Assembly (NCBI GenBank): GCA_033439265.1
Contig: JAVTVX010000009.1
Span: 5,321,609-5,385,608, forward strand
Direction of reading: 5' to 3'
Length of the DNA stretch: 64,000 bases
DNA from: Dillenia suffruticosa
Taxonomy: Eukaryota; Streptophyta; Magnoliopsida; Dilleniales; Dilleniaceae
Part shown: piece by piece, positions 48,006-59,807 of the stretch
Numbering within the stretch: the first letter of the stretch is position 1
How the letters are laid out: each line of letters begins with the position of its first letter
Position numbers and translations under genes: made by a program
The notes under the pieces: generated by a model
The model's database searches: none
What the model was told of the DNA's origin: nothing
Seen by the model: only the letters and a program-made list of their open reading frames with translations

Positions 48006-49320
48006 AGGAGAAAAAAGACTATGCTCTTGTTCAACAGAAGATATTCCTTATAATGTTAAGGAGCCTTCTTAAATGGTCGGCTCAAATTATCAAACCTTTT
48101 ATGCAATAATTGATATCCTATTTTATTTTAGGTTGTTAATTTATTGTGGTTAGCTTATCATATATATGTTTGTTTATCGGTATCTTTGTGGGATTAGAAC
48201 TATACAATGGAGATAGCACTTTTCGTGCAATCACAAAATAAATTAAAATCAACGATTCTTGAATCTACTCATTAGAAGAAAGTTAGTCGAGTGCATAATT
48301 AGCGGATTACATTTCTTTTACAATCATAAAAATTATACAATATATAATGAGAAATCTAGATAGATCAAAAGAAGTAATTCCTATCTTAAAATTCACATCC
48401 TCATTATTTTGATAAATTTTTATTCAAACGTTTGCGTCAAATTATTAACATATCGATAATTTGATTAATAATTAACCAACATACAGTAATTAACATCTAA
48501 TTTATCTAGTATTTGACTTATTTAATTCATTTAATTTTATCTTTATCGACAAATAAGTGGTCCTATTTTGCTCTTTCCTATGTGTTTTGAAAGGGTTAGG
48601 TATTTCATCAAGTCTTGTTTGGGACTACAAACTCGTAAACAAATTGGGCATCATAATCCTCGATTTATTTTCATTTTTTCATTTTAATGATATTAAAATA
48701 TCTAATTATTATATTTCGAGTTTACATTAATAAATTCAAAATTTGATTTATTAAACAAATACGTTGAATAACCTCTATATTAAAACCCAAAATTACTCAG
48801 CATAATTAACAAATTTGAATTATTATATCGGCAAGAAAGAGCATTTTTCATAAGTTAAATCTGAAATCATTTCTTTTTCCCAAAATCAATATATTAGTCA
48901 TTATTCGTAAAACAATAATAATAATAAATTGAATTTTAATTTCGATTTTAGAGTTGATTGTCCGAGAGATCAATATAGAAGAATAAAGAGAGAAAAATAT
49001 AAAATAAGAAAAAAAAAATTAAATTTTGAAAATAAAATTAAAAATACAAATAATGAAAAGAAAAAGAGGATTTTATTTTCACACAAGTAGCTATATTATT
49101 TATTGGGGCAGACCAGCAATGAACAATTCGTCCAGAAATTAAAAGAAATATAATTTATTTGGTGGGGAAGACAAATCAAATAATGGGATTTTCAACAGTT
49201 TGGTAATTAGGACAAAAATCAAACAGCATCAAACCCAAAAAATAAAAAAGAAGAACATCTCTTTCAAACTCATGCACAAATGCACAAGTAGATCCAGCTA
49301 GAGCTAGCTACATAATGCAT

Positions 49321-49327
49321 CTCTCTC

Positions 49328-49380
<53 letters not shown>

Positions 49381-49400
49381 CGCTCTCTCTCTCTCTCTAC
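49321..49400. repeat. Interrupted (CT)n microsatellite upstream of COB
   Basis: Mostly CT units with CTACC interruptions, about 1.1 kb before the COB start codon. Confidence 0.9.
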
Positions 49401-50499
49401 CGACAGGAGAGAATAATGGATGGCTTGTGTCCCACAGCTCTTTGCTGTCTGCAGCCACACAAATCTCCCTTCATGGAAAATTTTTGATGTTCGAGCTTGG
49501 CAAAAATTTAAGTAACATTACGAAACTACCCCTTCCTTTCTAGTTTTGTTTCTTGCAATTTACTAAAATAGTTTTCTTGTCAACACTTTGAGAATTCATT
49601 TCTCATATTTTTCCCTTCTCCCACATTGTGCCATTTACTAAAATAAGAATTTTACCGTTAAATTCTATTTATACCAATAAGAAAAAGCTTTTAGTAATTA
49701 ATACCTTGCATGAAATGTTACAAATTTAAATATAATGTATCGTTCATTCATTTTTTTTGTTTAAAAAATATAATTACCTCAATAATCTTATTTTAAATAA
49801 TTATTAAAAAAATATATCTGATTTTTGAAAAATATAAAAGAATTATATCTATAAAATACTTCGATACACAAACATATATAATTGGCATAAAAATTTAACA
49901 AACCAATATGTTATATTTTGATTTTCTTTGTTTGTTTACGATAAAAGGATTTTTATAATCTAAAAGATTTCAGTTTTTGAATTAAAAATTTTAATTTATG
50001 TTTAAATAAATTTATATTTTTGAAAAATCATTTTAAAAATTAAAAATTGGTATAGGATTCTTTTAATTAATTATTTATTTAAAGGATAAAGTTATGTAAA
50101 TAAAGAAAAAATTTTAAAATTTCTTTTCCATAAAATAAATTAAAAAGTATTTAACATTTCTCACAGGATAATTTCGTAAGGGCATGTCGGTAAAAGCAAA
50201 TAACGTCTAGAAAGTGAGAAACTGCGAAAGGGTAAAAGAGTAATTTCGGAAGCGCATGTTAGTGGCCAATAATACTGTCTAGTCAATTTGACGGAGCCAC
50301 TCCAAAGACTTCTGTTACAGTAAAATTACCCTGGGCTTTAAAAGTCGACACTGCTTCACTTGCCATGTGAAAATCAGACACAACTCGTCCCACTAACCAC
50401 GCCTCTCTCTCTCCATCTCTCTCCCCCTATACCCCATTGCACTCTTTTGGTGCAGATCTAGAGCAAAGTCAGAAAAAATATAGAAATCTGCATCAAAAA

Positions 50500-53172
50500 A
50501 TGGAGTTTTCTTTCTCCAATAAGCTCAAAAGCTTTGCCATTTTGGTGGGTTTCTTTCTTTTCCTGTCCAGCTTCAAATCCACAGGTTGGTAATACAATCT
50601 GAATCTGTTTTGGGTAATTTGAGCTTTTCCGATTGGTTAATGGTAATGGGTTTTGTTTAGATTGCAAAAATTTTGAGGGAGTCATTCATGGATTTCGCCT
50701 TTATGTTTTTAAGAAAGTGGTTTAATGTTGGATGATTTTAAACAGATTTACGAGGTTACTTCCTAATTTGATGTGATATTCGTAACTGTGATTGATTAAA
50801 ATGTTGGAAATTTGTTAATGTTGGACTTTCTTGTAGTGGATATTTTATATTTAATTATGTGAGATCAAGAAGTGGGTTTGGTGAAGTAGTTGAAATAGCA
50901 GTCAATAATTTCAGATTCCATCAATAGGAAATTTTACCATGATGTGTTGTTCTTGTTGATGATCAATGAAAGAGATAATTAGCATATGACTGAAATTAAT
51001 TACCTTTGTTCCTGATTTTGTCAATTAGATCTTTTTTTTTTTTTAAATAAAAAATAAAAAAACTCCATCATATTATTTCAGAAAGATTTCATTTTTGCTT
51101 ATATTTATTTATTTATTTGGTGGGGATGGGGTATTTTAATTGATTTATAAGTTCAAAATATGTAGATATTATTCTGCTGACAAATTTTTAATTAAAATTA
51201 TGGCAACATACTTAGAATCGAATAATTCACTTTTCTCAATTTGTGAGTTGGTTAAGAACGCAGATAAGGAAAACCCATGTTGAATGAAACATGGGAAATC
51301 TCATGTATATGTTTCACTTACTAAAAATTGAAGAATTCACTTGTCCCAACTAGTGAAATTGTCATTTATTGAATGGAAATCGCATGTTGAATAAGACATG
51401 CCAAACAACAACAACCAGAGCTTTAATCCTAATTTTTGAAGTCGGCCATTTTAGACACAAATACAAGATAATTGAAAATATAAAAAATAAAAAAATAACA
51501 AATAACAAACTAACAAACTAATTATCCATATTAATCTACAATGACAAAAAGATGATTTAACTAGTTCTAATTTTCCTACGGCACTCATTTTTATTTAAAA
51601 TCATTTCCTTAGTTAATCTCTTAACCATCATATCTTTATAGATATATTGTATTTGGGTTTTCAACGGTCTATCTCGACGTTTCATTAAATCTTCTATATT
51701 TAAGCTCTCGATTCTCCTAATTGGTGCGGTTTTGGGTCTTCATTGCACATGTCCAAATCATCTCAATTGATACTCTCGCATATTATCCACAATTAGCTCA
51801 CTCCTAACTTATTATGTATTTCTTCATTTTTAATTCTATCATTTCTAGTTTTATCACATATTCATATGAGAATTCTCATCTTACCTATAGTCATTTTATG
51901 TTTTGTTGTTGTTTAATGGTGCAACACTCGGTGTCATACAATAGTGCAAGCCTTACTATAGTTTTATAAAACTTTCCCTTAAGATGTAATGGTATTATGT
52001 GATCACAAAAAACTTCAAATGCACTTTTCCATTTCATCTAACATGTTTGGATCCTATGATTTACATCCCCATCTATGTTAGCACTCTTTTGGACGATGGA
52101 TTCAATATATCTAAAATGTTTACTTTTTGGTACGTATTATTCTTCTAACTTAATTTAAGACATGGCAAATCTCATGTATATGCAGATCAATTTTGTTGAT
52201 TGAAGCTTAGGTCAGGAATGTGAGTTTTGGGGATTAGCTATCTTATTTTGTATAATAATTTTCAATGACCACAAATTGTTGAATTTTCATAATGTTTTCG
52301 TATTTTCTACTACTGCAGAAGCATATGATGCACTTGACCCAAATGGGAACATCACAATCAAGTGGGATGTTATTAGCTGGACTCCTGATGGCTATGTTGT
52401 AAGTATTATGATATATCACAATCAAGCAGCTAATCAGAATTCACTGTGCAAATTTCCAATTTATACTGTACTTGGTCAAATTTCGTGTGATTGATTTCTG
52501 TTTCTGAATTATTGTCTTCACTTAGGCATTTTCCACATCTCACTTTCCTTTAAACATGATTAATTTTTTTATGCTAGAAGGTTTTTTTTATCCTATATCT
52601 TTTGTATATAATATGGTTTCAGAATATAAATAAATTCTATCTGGTTAGTGGGCATTAAGTGTTACCATTAATTAGCATACAAATCCTTGGTTAGAGATGC
52701 ACCTCTCTCTGGGTAAGATCCAAGATTCAATTGCTAGTAATTGCATGAGGGAGGTTTTGAACCATCCACTGTGTTTACCCGGTGCGCATAGTTTGTCGGC
52801 TATTGCACGTGTCCTTGGATTTAACGTTGCACACCTAAAGGGTAGTGGCTGAAGTTCATGCTGTTGAAAAAAAGTGTCACTACTTATTAGACATCTGAAA
52901 ATTGTTGTGCTCTTCTGTTTGGCAATTTCTCTAGAGTGGAACATGATTTTTTGATTGCACTTGTGCAGGCTGTGGTAACAATGTTCAACTTCCAACAATA
53001 TCGCCACATACAAACACCGGGGTGGACACTAGGATGGACTTGGTCAAAAAAGGAAGTAATTTGGTCAATGATGGGTGGTCAAACTACCGAACAAGGAGAT
53101 TGTTCAAGATTCAAAGGGAATATCCCACATTGTTGCAAGAAGGACCCTACAGTGGTTGATTTATTGCCGGGG

Positions 53173-53204
<32 letters not shown>

Positions 53205-54617
53205 TAAAGGGGGTGTGATCAACTCATGGGTCCAGGATCCTACCAATGCTGCAAGCTCGTTTCAGGTCAGTGTTGGCCAAGCCGGAACAACCAACAAAAC
53301 TGTGAGACTGCCTAAGAACTTCACACTAAAAGCTCCAGGACCGGGATATACTTGTGGGCCTGCAAAGATTGTGAAGCCGACTAAATTTGTCACGGCTGAT
53401 GGACGGAGAGTGACACAAGCAATGAGTAAGTTTGCTTCTTAAAGGTCTTTTAGGATAAAATGGAAACACATGACAGTGCTGTTGTTTTCACATTTTTGAG
53501 AACCATGTGAGATCATATTGACTAGAATGTTGGCCATAGATTTTCCAAACAGTATGTAGTTTATTTATGCCATATTTTAGGTATTTAAGTAACACTACGG
53601 GCATAATGCTACTTTTTGAACTGGTTGGGTCATCGTGTCAATATCCTGTAGGATTCAACATTCACAATTTTTCCTTAACTTTACCTACATTTATTGTGCC
53701 AGTGACATGGAATGTGACATGCACATATTCACAATTCCTCTCTCAAAAGACACCAACTTGCTGTGTCTCGCTCTCCTCATTCTACAACAACACAATAGTA
53801 CCCTGCCCCACCTGTACGTGTGGCTGTCAAAACAATATATCTAATCCAGGGAGCTGCGTAGAGTAAGTTTCTCATTTTTTAACATTTTTGGCAACACCAT
53901 GTTGTTCTTTTCTCTATTCCACATATTTCTTGTCATATATTTGTTCTTGATGTTCTCCTGCAGTCCAAACTCTCCGTATCTAGCTTCGGTTGTTGCAGGC
54001 CCAGGCAAATATAGTTACACACCTCTAGTCCAGTGTACTAACCATATGTGTCCAATCCGCGTTCATTGGCATGTTAAGCTAAATTATAAGGACTACTGGC
54101 GAGTGAAGATCACAATTACAAATTTCAACTATAGAATGAACTATACACAGTGGAATCTTGTCGTGCAACACCCCAACTTTGACAATCTTACACAAATTTT
54201 CAGCTTCAACTACAAGTCCTTAACTCCTTATGCTGGATTAAGTAAGTTTTGTGACCTCATTTGACATCATGTGATACATATGCTATGCTTCATTCAACAT
54301 CTAACATTGTTTTTGATGTTTCAGATGATACTGCCATGTTATGGGGAGTTAAGTTCTACAATGATTTGCTCATGGAAGCTGGGCCTTATGGAAATGTGCA
54401 GTCAGAGCTACTATTCCGAAAGGACAAGTCAACTTTCACGTTCGAAAAGGGTTGGGCTTTCCCACGGAGGATATATTTCAATGGTGACAATTGTGTCATG
54501 CCACCACCGGATTCCTATCCATGGTTGCCTAATGACGGTTCTAGACCGTTTACTCGACTTCTCCGTCCTCTCACGACAATCTTGGTATCATTGTTATTCT
54601 TATTGGCTCATGCCTAG
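50500..54617 (+). CDS. COB: COBRA, GPI-anchored cell-wall protein (450 aa)
   Basis: Exons: 50500-50584, 52319-52398, 52969-53425, 53703-53862, 53964-54241, 54325-54617. All are GT-AG and the total is 1353 nt. Residues 1-28 are a signal peptide; the mature protein starts EAYDALDPNGN. The COBRA domain has its plant hallmarks: GYVAVVTMFNFQQYRHI, GWTLGWTWSKKEVIWSM, the cysteine pairs GDCSRFKGNIPHCC and TCCVSLSSFYN, and HMCPIRVHWHVKLNYK. The C-terminal hydrophobic tail after LPNDGSRP fits a GPI-anchor signal. COBRA binds cellulose and orients microfibrils in expanding primary walls. Length is close to the Arabidopsis protein. Assignment to COB rather than COBL1/2 rests on similarity recalled from memory and on its position next to CSTF50. 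Confidence 0.93.
51395..52165 (-). mobile_element. RTE-type LINE 3' remnant in COB intron 1
   Basis: On the minus strand GKFYKTIVRLALLYDTECC, then ESQLRWFGHVQ, then APIRRVESLNIED match the C-terminal region of plant RTE reverse transcriptases in order. The 3' end reads CCGACTTCAAAAATTAGGAT and closes with (TTG)n at 51405. Stops are frequent. Antisense to COB. Confidence 0.75.
52670..52870 (+). mobile_element. SINE-like element in COB intron 2
   Basis: TTGGTTAGAGATGCACCTCT and AAGATCCAAGATTCAATTGC resemble A and B boxes. GAGGGAGGTTTTGAACCATC, TTTACCCGGTGCGCATAGTT and GTCCTTGGATTTAACGTTGC follow, a body I associate with Au-like plant SINEs. The start and end are approximate. Confidence 0.55.
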
Positions 54618-55212
54618 ACATGAACTAACCTCCACAAAGTTCAAGATTTTCTATTCTTTTAGATCACACTGAAGTTTGTGGTGGTTGAATCAATGAGGCA
54701 AAATACGTTCTTGCTGCAGCTTCAAACATTACATGCGACTCAGGTGCATTATAGGCTTCAAGATACTGCTGTGTGATTTGTTTAAATCTATTTTGGTTAG
54801 ATATGTCTATAGATGGTCTTATTGATCTACATGCTTGTTGTAACTGTGACCTTATTTATACACTATCATGTTGTTTGTAGAAAGCCCACATGTAGGAATA
54901 TAATAAAACAACTCATGAAAAAATTGCAGTGAAAAATATGATTTTGTTCTCATTCTTTTGATCTCAGTGTTACTCCAGTTTCTAGTCATGTTACGCATTT
55001 ATGACAATGTTGGAATTGTGAAGAATGTGGACATCAAGCGCTTGTCTCAAAAGTCTAACTTCATGCAGATGAGAACACTGATTATGCACACACTATCTGA
55101 GAACCACTTGCTCATACCACACCTGACCATGCCAATGCTCAGGAGTAACTAAAACTTACCTACCTTGTTCCCATGAAAATATCCAATGCCTTCTCTTCAG
55201 GATTTCTCATAA
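54618..55212. other. Convergent intergenic region (COB and COBL4 3' UTRs)
   Basis: The two genes face each other across 595 bp. An AATAAA at 54902-54907 could serve COB. No other gene is seen. Confidence 0.6.
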
Positions 55213-57041
55213 TCACCATATGTATAGTATCATCATGAGAATGGTGACCACCATTGTTGATGACAGTATTGGGTTTCTGTAGGCGGTATTTGGAAGATGT
55301 GGGTATGCATCAGGGGAAGGCATCTTGCATTCATCGCCATTGAAGTAGACTTTCCTAGGAAATGCCCATCCTTGTTTCAGAGTAAATGTGTTCCTGTCCT
55401 TCTGGAGAAGTACCTCAGACTGCACATTTCCGTATGGTCCAGCTTCCATCAATAGGTCATTGTAAAATTTCATTCCATAGAACATTCCAGTGTCATCTGC
55501 ACCCACAGCATTACATAATCTTGAGTTTGATCAAAGTCCAGTTTCTGTGAATTAGCTAGAAATAGGGTGAGTTAGCTGCACTCACTGATGGATTCATAGG
55601 GGACTAGTGGCTTGTAATCGAAGCTAAAGACTTGGGTAACATTGTTGAGATTAGGGTGCTGTGCCACGAGTGTCCACTGTGTATAGTTCAGCCGATAATT
55701 AAAATTGGTAATAGCGATCTTCACCCGCCAATAATCCTTATAGTTTAGCTTCACATGCCAGTGCACCCGGATAGGGCACATGTGATGTGTGCACTGCAAC
55801 AATGGTGTGCCATCTTTCCTCGGAGTGTTAACTCCCACTTTGTCTAGTAGTTTTGAATTGGCCCTGCAATCCATCATGCCAATAACAGGACTTAGAAGTA
55901 ACTCACTAGCACAATGGGAAAGACAATAGGTATCTGAAACGAGAGGCTTACATGATACAGTTGGCTTTGTTCCGGCAACCACAAGCACAAGATGGGCAAG
56001 GCGTGATAGAATCATTGTAGAAAGAGGAGAAGGAAACACAACAGCTTGGATTCTTCGACACTAAGAACTGTGAATAGGTGCACGTCACGTTCCATGTCAC
56101 TGCATATTTTCCCAAGAAAAAGGAAAATGGATTTGTATAGTTGATCCCAATTAGTTTAGGACATAGTTGAATTTAGTGTCTGTCAAAGTCTAGAAGACTA
56201 AATAAGCCTATAAGAAGGTAATGAACTTACTTAGAGCTTGAGTTTTTCGCCTACGATCAGGAGTGAGGAAAACTGTAGAAGGCACAATCTTGGCAGGACC
56301 ACAAGTGTACCCTGGTCCTGGCCCTAGCAAATTGAAGTTTTGGGGAAGTTTAACTGTTTTGTTGGAAGTTCCAGCGACCCCTACGCTAACCTGAAAAGCT
56401 GAGACTGATCCTGAAGGGTCCTGTCCCCAAGAGGACATTATGCCAGCTTTGCAGCAGTTGGAAAATTGTTGGTTGTAGGGAACTCCAGGTAGCAAATCTA
56501 CAATCGTGGGTGTTTTTTTGCAACAATGTGGTGCATTTCCTTTGAACTTGGAACAATCTCCTTGTTCCGTTGCCTGTGCTCCCACCATGGACCAAATCAC
56601 TTCTTTCTTTGCCCATGTCCACGACAAGGTCCAACCAGGTGTCATTATGTTCCGATACATTTGGAAGTTGCTCATTGTCACTGCAGCCTGGAAAAATGTA
56701 TTCAGTTATTTTGTACCACTACGTATGGTTCTAGGTACTAAGACACTAGAAATGAAACTTACCACATAACCATCTGGTGTCCAAGATATTACATCCCATT
56801 TGATTGTAATGTTTCCATTTGGATCCAAAGGATCATATGCCCCTGAAATCCCGATACAGAAACAAGAATTCAGCAAGGTTAGGTTGTTTGATTCAGTAAA
56901 CCTATTAAATACTGAAAACATTGCGGTGCAGATAAGATTTTTACCTGCAGTAGGAAATATCATGAAAAAGAGAACAGCTGAGAAGACCAAGTTCAGCAGT
57001 CCAAATAAGAAACTTTTGTAGCCACATTTGGAGAACTCCAT
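55213..57041 (-). CDS. COBL4: COBRA-like protein 4 (447 aa)
   Basis: Exons (minus): 57041-56945, 56842-56763, 56687-56231, 56099-55952, 55863-55586, 55496-55213. The total is 1344 nt, in phase. Exons 2, 3 and 5 have exactly the same lengths as in COB (80, 457, 278). The start chosen gives MEFSKCGYKSF followed by a hydrophobic signal; an in-frame ATG at 57074 would add 11 residues. The mature domain runs from AYDPLDPNGN. It has TCCVS-like cysteines as SCCVSFSSFYND, and HMCPIRVHWHVK. The C-terminal hydrophobic stretch after LPNTAYRNP suits a GPI anchor. COBL4 (IRX6 in Arabidopsis, BC1 in rice) functions in secondary-wall cellulose. The COBL4 call over other COBRA-like members is from sequence character, not a search. 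Confidence 0.88.
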
Positions 57042-57571
57042 TGCTGGATCTTCACCGGGATGACAAATTTTCAAGGAAACTATTATAGGCAGTAATACAA
57101 TTAGTAAGAAAAGGAGAGGGATGGCTCACCAGCTGGTTGTTGGAACTTCACAAGGGATATTTTCTGTCACACTCTCACCTTTTCTTCTCCCAGATTAATT
57201 TTTGTTCTCCTGTATTGGATTCCTGTCTCCTGAAGCAAGTCCTTAGCGAGAATGAAGTGAGAACATGTTCTGAGATACTTGAACAAAACAGACTGCAAGT
57301 TGTTCTCAATGATACATCCACGATATCTCACGAAGTGGGTGTGATGGGATATGGCCTTAGCCTAGCTTCATAAGCATGTATTCCATTGTCCTCCACAAAT
57401 AAGAGAAAAAATAAAATCTTCTTGGTAATTTACCAATACATGACATGCATGCCAATCTAAGCCTATATGACGTGTGAATGTACACATGCACATGCATATG
57501 TCCACTTCTCATCATAAGACATAAATTTAGGACCCTATATCTTAACAGTTAACTTTTAGAATAAGAATCAA
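57042..57571. other. Upstream region of COBL4
   Basis: Holds the 5' leader and presumed promoter. ATGACGTGTGAATGTACACA at 57468 also occurs in the tandem repeat that follows, so the duplication has a partial third copy here. Confidence 0.5.
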
Positions 57572-58870
57572 GTTCTTGAATAAATTTAGAAGAAAAATCG
57601 GAAATGGGTGTATTGGTTTTCTGAAATAGGAATTATATGACGTGTGAATGTACACATGCATATGCAGGTATGTACCTCTTTTAACTTTCTAATTAGCTTC
57701 AATTTGCCGCAAAAGTCTGCATCATTCCATAAGCAGACGAAGTACATGAGAGAGGCCAGTTTATCCCTTTAGTCTACATCTCATAAGGTGTAATAGGCTC
57801 TATAAAACTTACGTTGCTTGAAACTGAAAGAATCATATCTATGTCCAGATATTTGTGGCATCATAGGCTGGAGCTCTAGTCTGCCATTAGGCTTCCGGAG
57901 GATCTTGACCCTTCAAAAAACCATTAGTCCACTACAAGATTCAAGCCTAAAGCAGAAGCAGTGGAGAGGTATTAGAATCTGAGTTGTTTGTAGTATAGAG
58001 TAGAAGTGTACAAGTATGTACAAGACATGATTCAATACTCATGGGTGAGCTGGTACTCTTATCAAAAATGTTGCAGGCGTCAAGTTTATTTTTCTTTCAA
58101 CAAACAGACTTCAGCTAGTTACGTACAGCATTTTGAATCAATTAATTTTGACCGCCCTCTTTGCCTAGTTGCACTAATTGCGTTACCGGGAACATGCTTC
58201 TGAACATCATGTTCTTGAATAAATTTAGAAAAAAATTCGCAAATGGGTGTAAATTTCTTAGTTTTCTGAAATAGGAATTATATGACGTGTGAATGTACAT
58301 ATGCAAATGCAGGTGTATACCTCTTTTAACTTTCTAATTAGCTTCAATTTGCCGCAAAAGTCTGCATCATTCCATAAGCAGACGAAGTACATGAGAGAGG
58401 AAGTACATGAGAGAGGCCAGTTTATCTCTTTAGTCTACATCTCGTAAGGTGTGATAGGCTATACAAAACTTATGTTGCTTGAAACTGAAAGAATCATATC
58501 TATGTTAAGATATTTGTGGCATTATAGGCAGGAGCTCTAGTCTACTGTTAGGCTCCCGGAGGATCTTGACCCTTCAGAAAACCATTAGTCCACTGCAAGA
58601 TTCAAGCCAAAAGCAGAAACAGTGGAGAGGTATTAGAATCTGAGTTGTTTGTTGCGTAGAGTAGAAGAGTAGAAAGTATGTACAAGATATGATTCAATAC
58701 TCATGAGTGAGCTCGTACTCCAAAAATGTTTCAGGCCTCAAATTTATTTTTCTTTCAACAAACAAACTTGTGCTAGTTACATACAGCGTCTTGAATCAAT
58801 TAATTTTGACCTCCCTCTTTGCCTAGTTGCACTAATTGCGTTACCTGGAACATGCCTCTGAACTTCTGCT
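57572..58870. repeat. Tandem duplication of a ~640-bp unit
   Basis: 57572-58210 and 58211-58870 align end to end with small indels and roughly 90% identity by eye. Shared marks include TTAATTTTGACC(G/T)CCCTCTT, GCCGCAAAAGTCTGCATCAT and GGATCTTGACCCTTC. Copy 2 carries an extra internal GAAGTACATGAGAGAG duplication (58384-58415). No coding domain is seen. Confidence 0.9.
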
Positions 58871-58897
58871 CTTGAAATTCTTACGTGAACCTATTGC

Positions 58898-59050
58898 TAG
58901 TGTACTAGTAGCTTGAAAATTGCAGAAGCAATCAGAGTTAATGATGAAACCAGATTTCCATGAGCAGAACTTGGTAGGTAAGGGTACATGTCAGGAGGGG
59001 CCATCGCACATTCATCGCCATTGAAGTATACTTTTGCGAGGGAATGCCCA
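58898..59050 (-). pseudogene. Last-exon remnant of a third COBRA-like gene
   Basis: The minus strand gives AFPRK, then after a one-base shift VYFNGDECAMAPPDMYPYLP, then a hydrophobic tail and a TAG at 58900-58898. This equals the COBL4 C terminus (AFPRKVYFNGDECKMPSPDA). An extra A in the CGCAAAAGT run breaks the frame. No upstream exons are found; only about 50 codons survive. Confidence 0.8.
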
Positions 59051-59136
59051 GAATTCAAAATTCATTCAACTTCGGTTTCCTCTCTACGCTCCTCGTCCTC
59101 AAAGTAGCATGCAATTGTTTGATTTCCCGACCAACA

Positions 59137-59315
59137 TGGATTGGTTCAATTGGACGTGGGGTTGAGTACCCTTAAGCATGACCGAGATTCGACTCTCGTT
59201 GTGAGCATCGTACTCTTATGTGTATGGAGCGTTCTCTGTTGGGAGACTCGCCCTCCGAAAGGAGCTATTGCAGCGGACCACTAAAGCGGTCAGTCCAGAT
59301 TAGTAGGGGTAAAAC
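59137..59315 (+). mobile_element. SINE-like element, family C copy 2
   Basis: TTGGTTCAATTGGACGTGG (box A) and CCGAGATTCGACTCTCG (box B), then TGTTGGGAGACTCGCCC and GGTCAGTCCAGATTAGTAGG. Partner of 36586-36750. Confidence 0.65.
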
Positions 59316-59412
59316 TCCATATATTGAGTAGTGTCCAAGACATGGTACAAAAAAAAAATTATTTGATTTTCCGGGTCCAACTCGCTGTCTCCGGGATCAT
59401 ATTAGGCATTTG

Positions 59413-59450
59413 CCCCATTACTGTTTCCTATCGGCCCAACAGTAATGGGG
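59413..59450. repeat. Perfect 13-bp inverted repeat
   Basis: CCCCATTACTGTT (59413-59425) and AACAGTAATGGGG (59438-59450) with a 12-base spacer. No T run follows, so it is not a terminator. It lies in non-coding repeat DNA. Confidence 0.9.
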
Positions 59451-59624
59451 GTCCAAGGGATGGGGAGTATCCTCCTCGTCTCCAGTATCAGTCACCAAAA
59501 CAAAAAAAAAAAAGTATCATTAAGGAGAAAAAGGGGTTGGGTTAATGGGTTCCTCACTCTTAAAAGGCCCATAATTGGCTTAGAGGTCTCAGCTTAGTTC
59601 TTTTGGTTTAGCCCACATCTCTCT

Positions 59625-59793
59625 CTGTCTTTTTTTTTTTTTTTTTTTTTTTTACCCCTAACTATCCATTTTATGAAGACGAGTTTTCTAATTTTATTTT
59701 ATTTTTATATTTAGAAAGAGTCAAGCTTTCAATTTAATTACAGGACGAATGTATCCATTTCACGTAAATCCAATTGCGGAAACAAGTATCGAT
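59625..59793 (-). mobile_element. Short retroposon with a poly(A) tail and 14-bp target duplication
   Basis: GCCCACATCTCTCT occurs at 59611-59624 and again at 59794-59807. Between them, 24 T (59630-59653) represent a minus-strand poly(A) tail. The body is about 140 bp and shows no recognisable coding sequence. It could be a 5'-truncated LINE or a SINE. Confidence 0.75.
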
Positions 59794-59807
59794 GCCCACA
59801 TCTCTCT

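Larger units (their letters stand above)
46832..50499. other. Divergent intergenic region between CSTF50 and COB
   Basis: Both genes point away from this 3.7-kb stretch, so it should carry both promoters. It is AT-rich, with a GA-rich part at 47380-47830 and a SINE-like copy at 47847-48005. A long CT microsatellite lies at 49321-49400. No gene is recognised. Confidence 0.6.

Noticed and set aside
52936-53442. Single-exon COBRA-like gene
   Set aside because: It is exon 3 of COB plus intron sequence on both sides; splice sites and phase fit the six-exon model.
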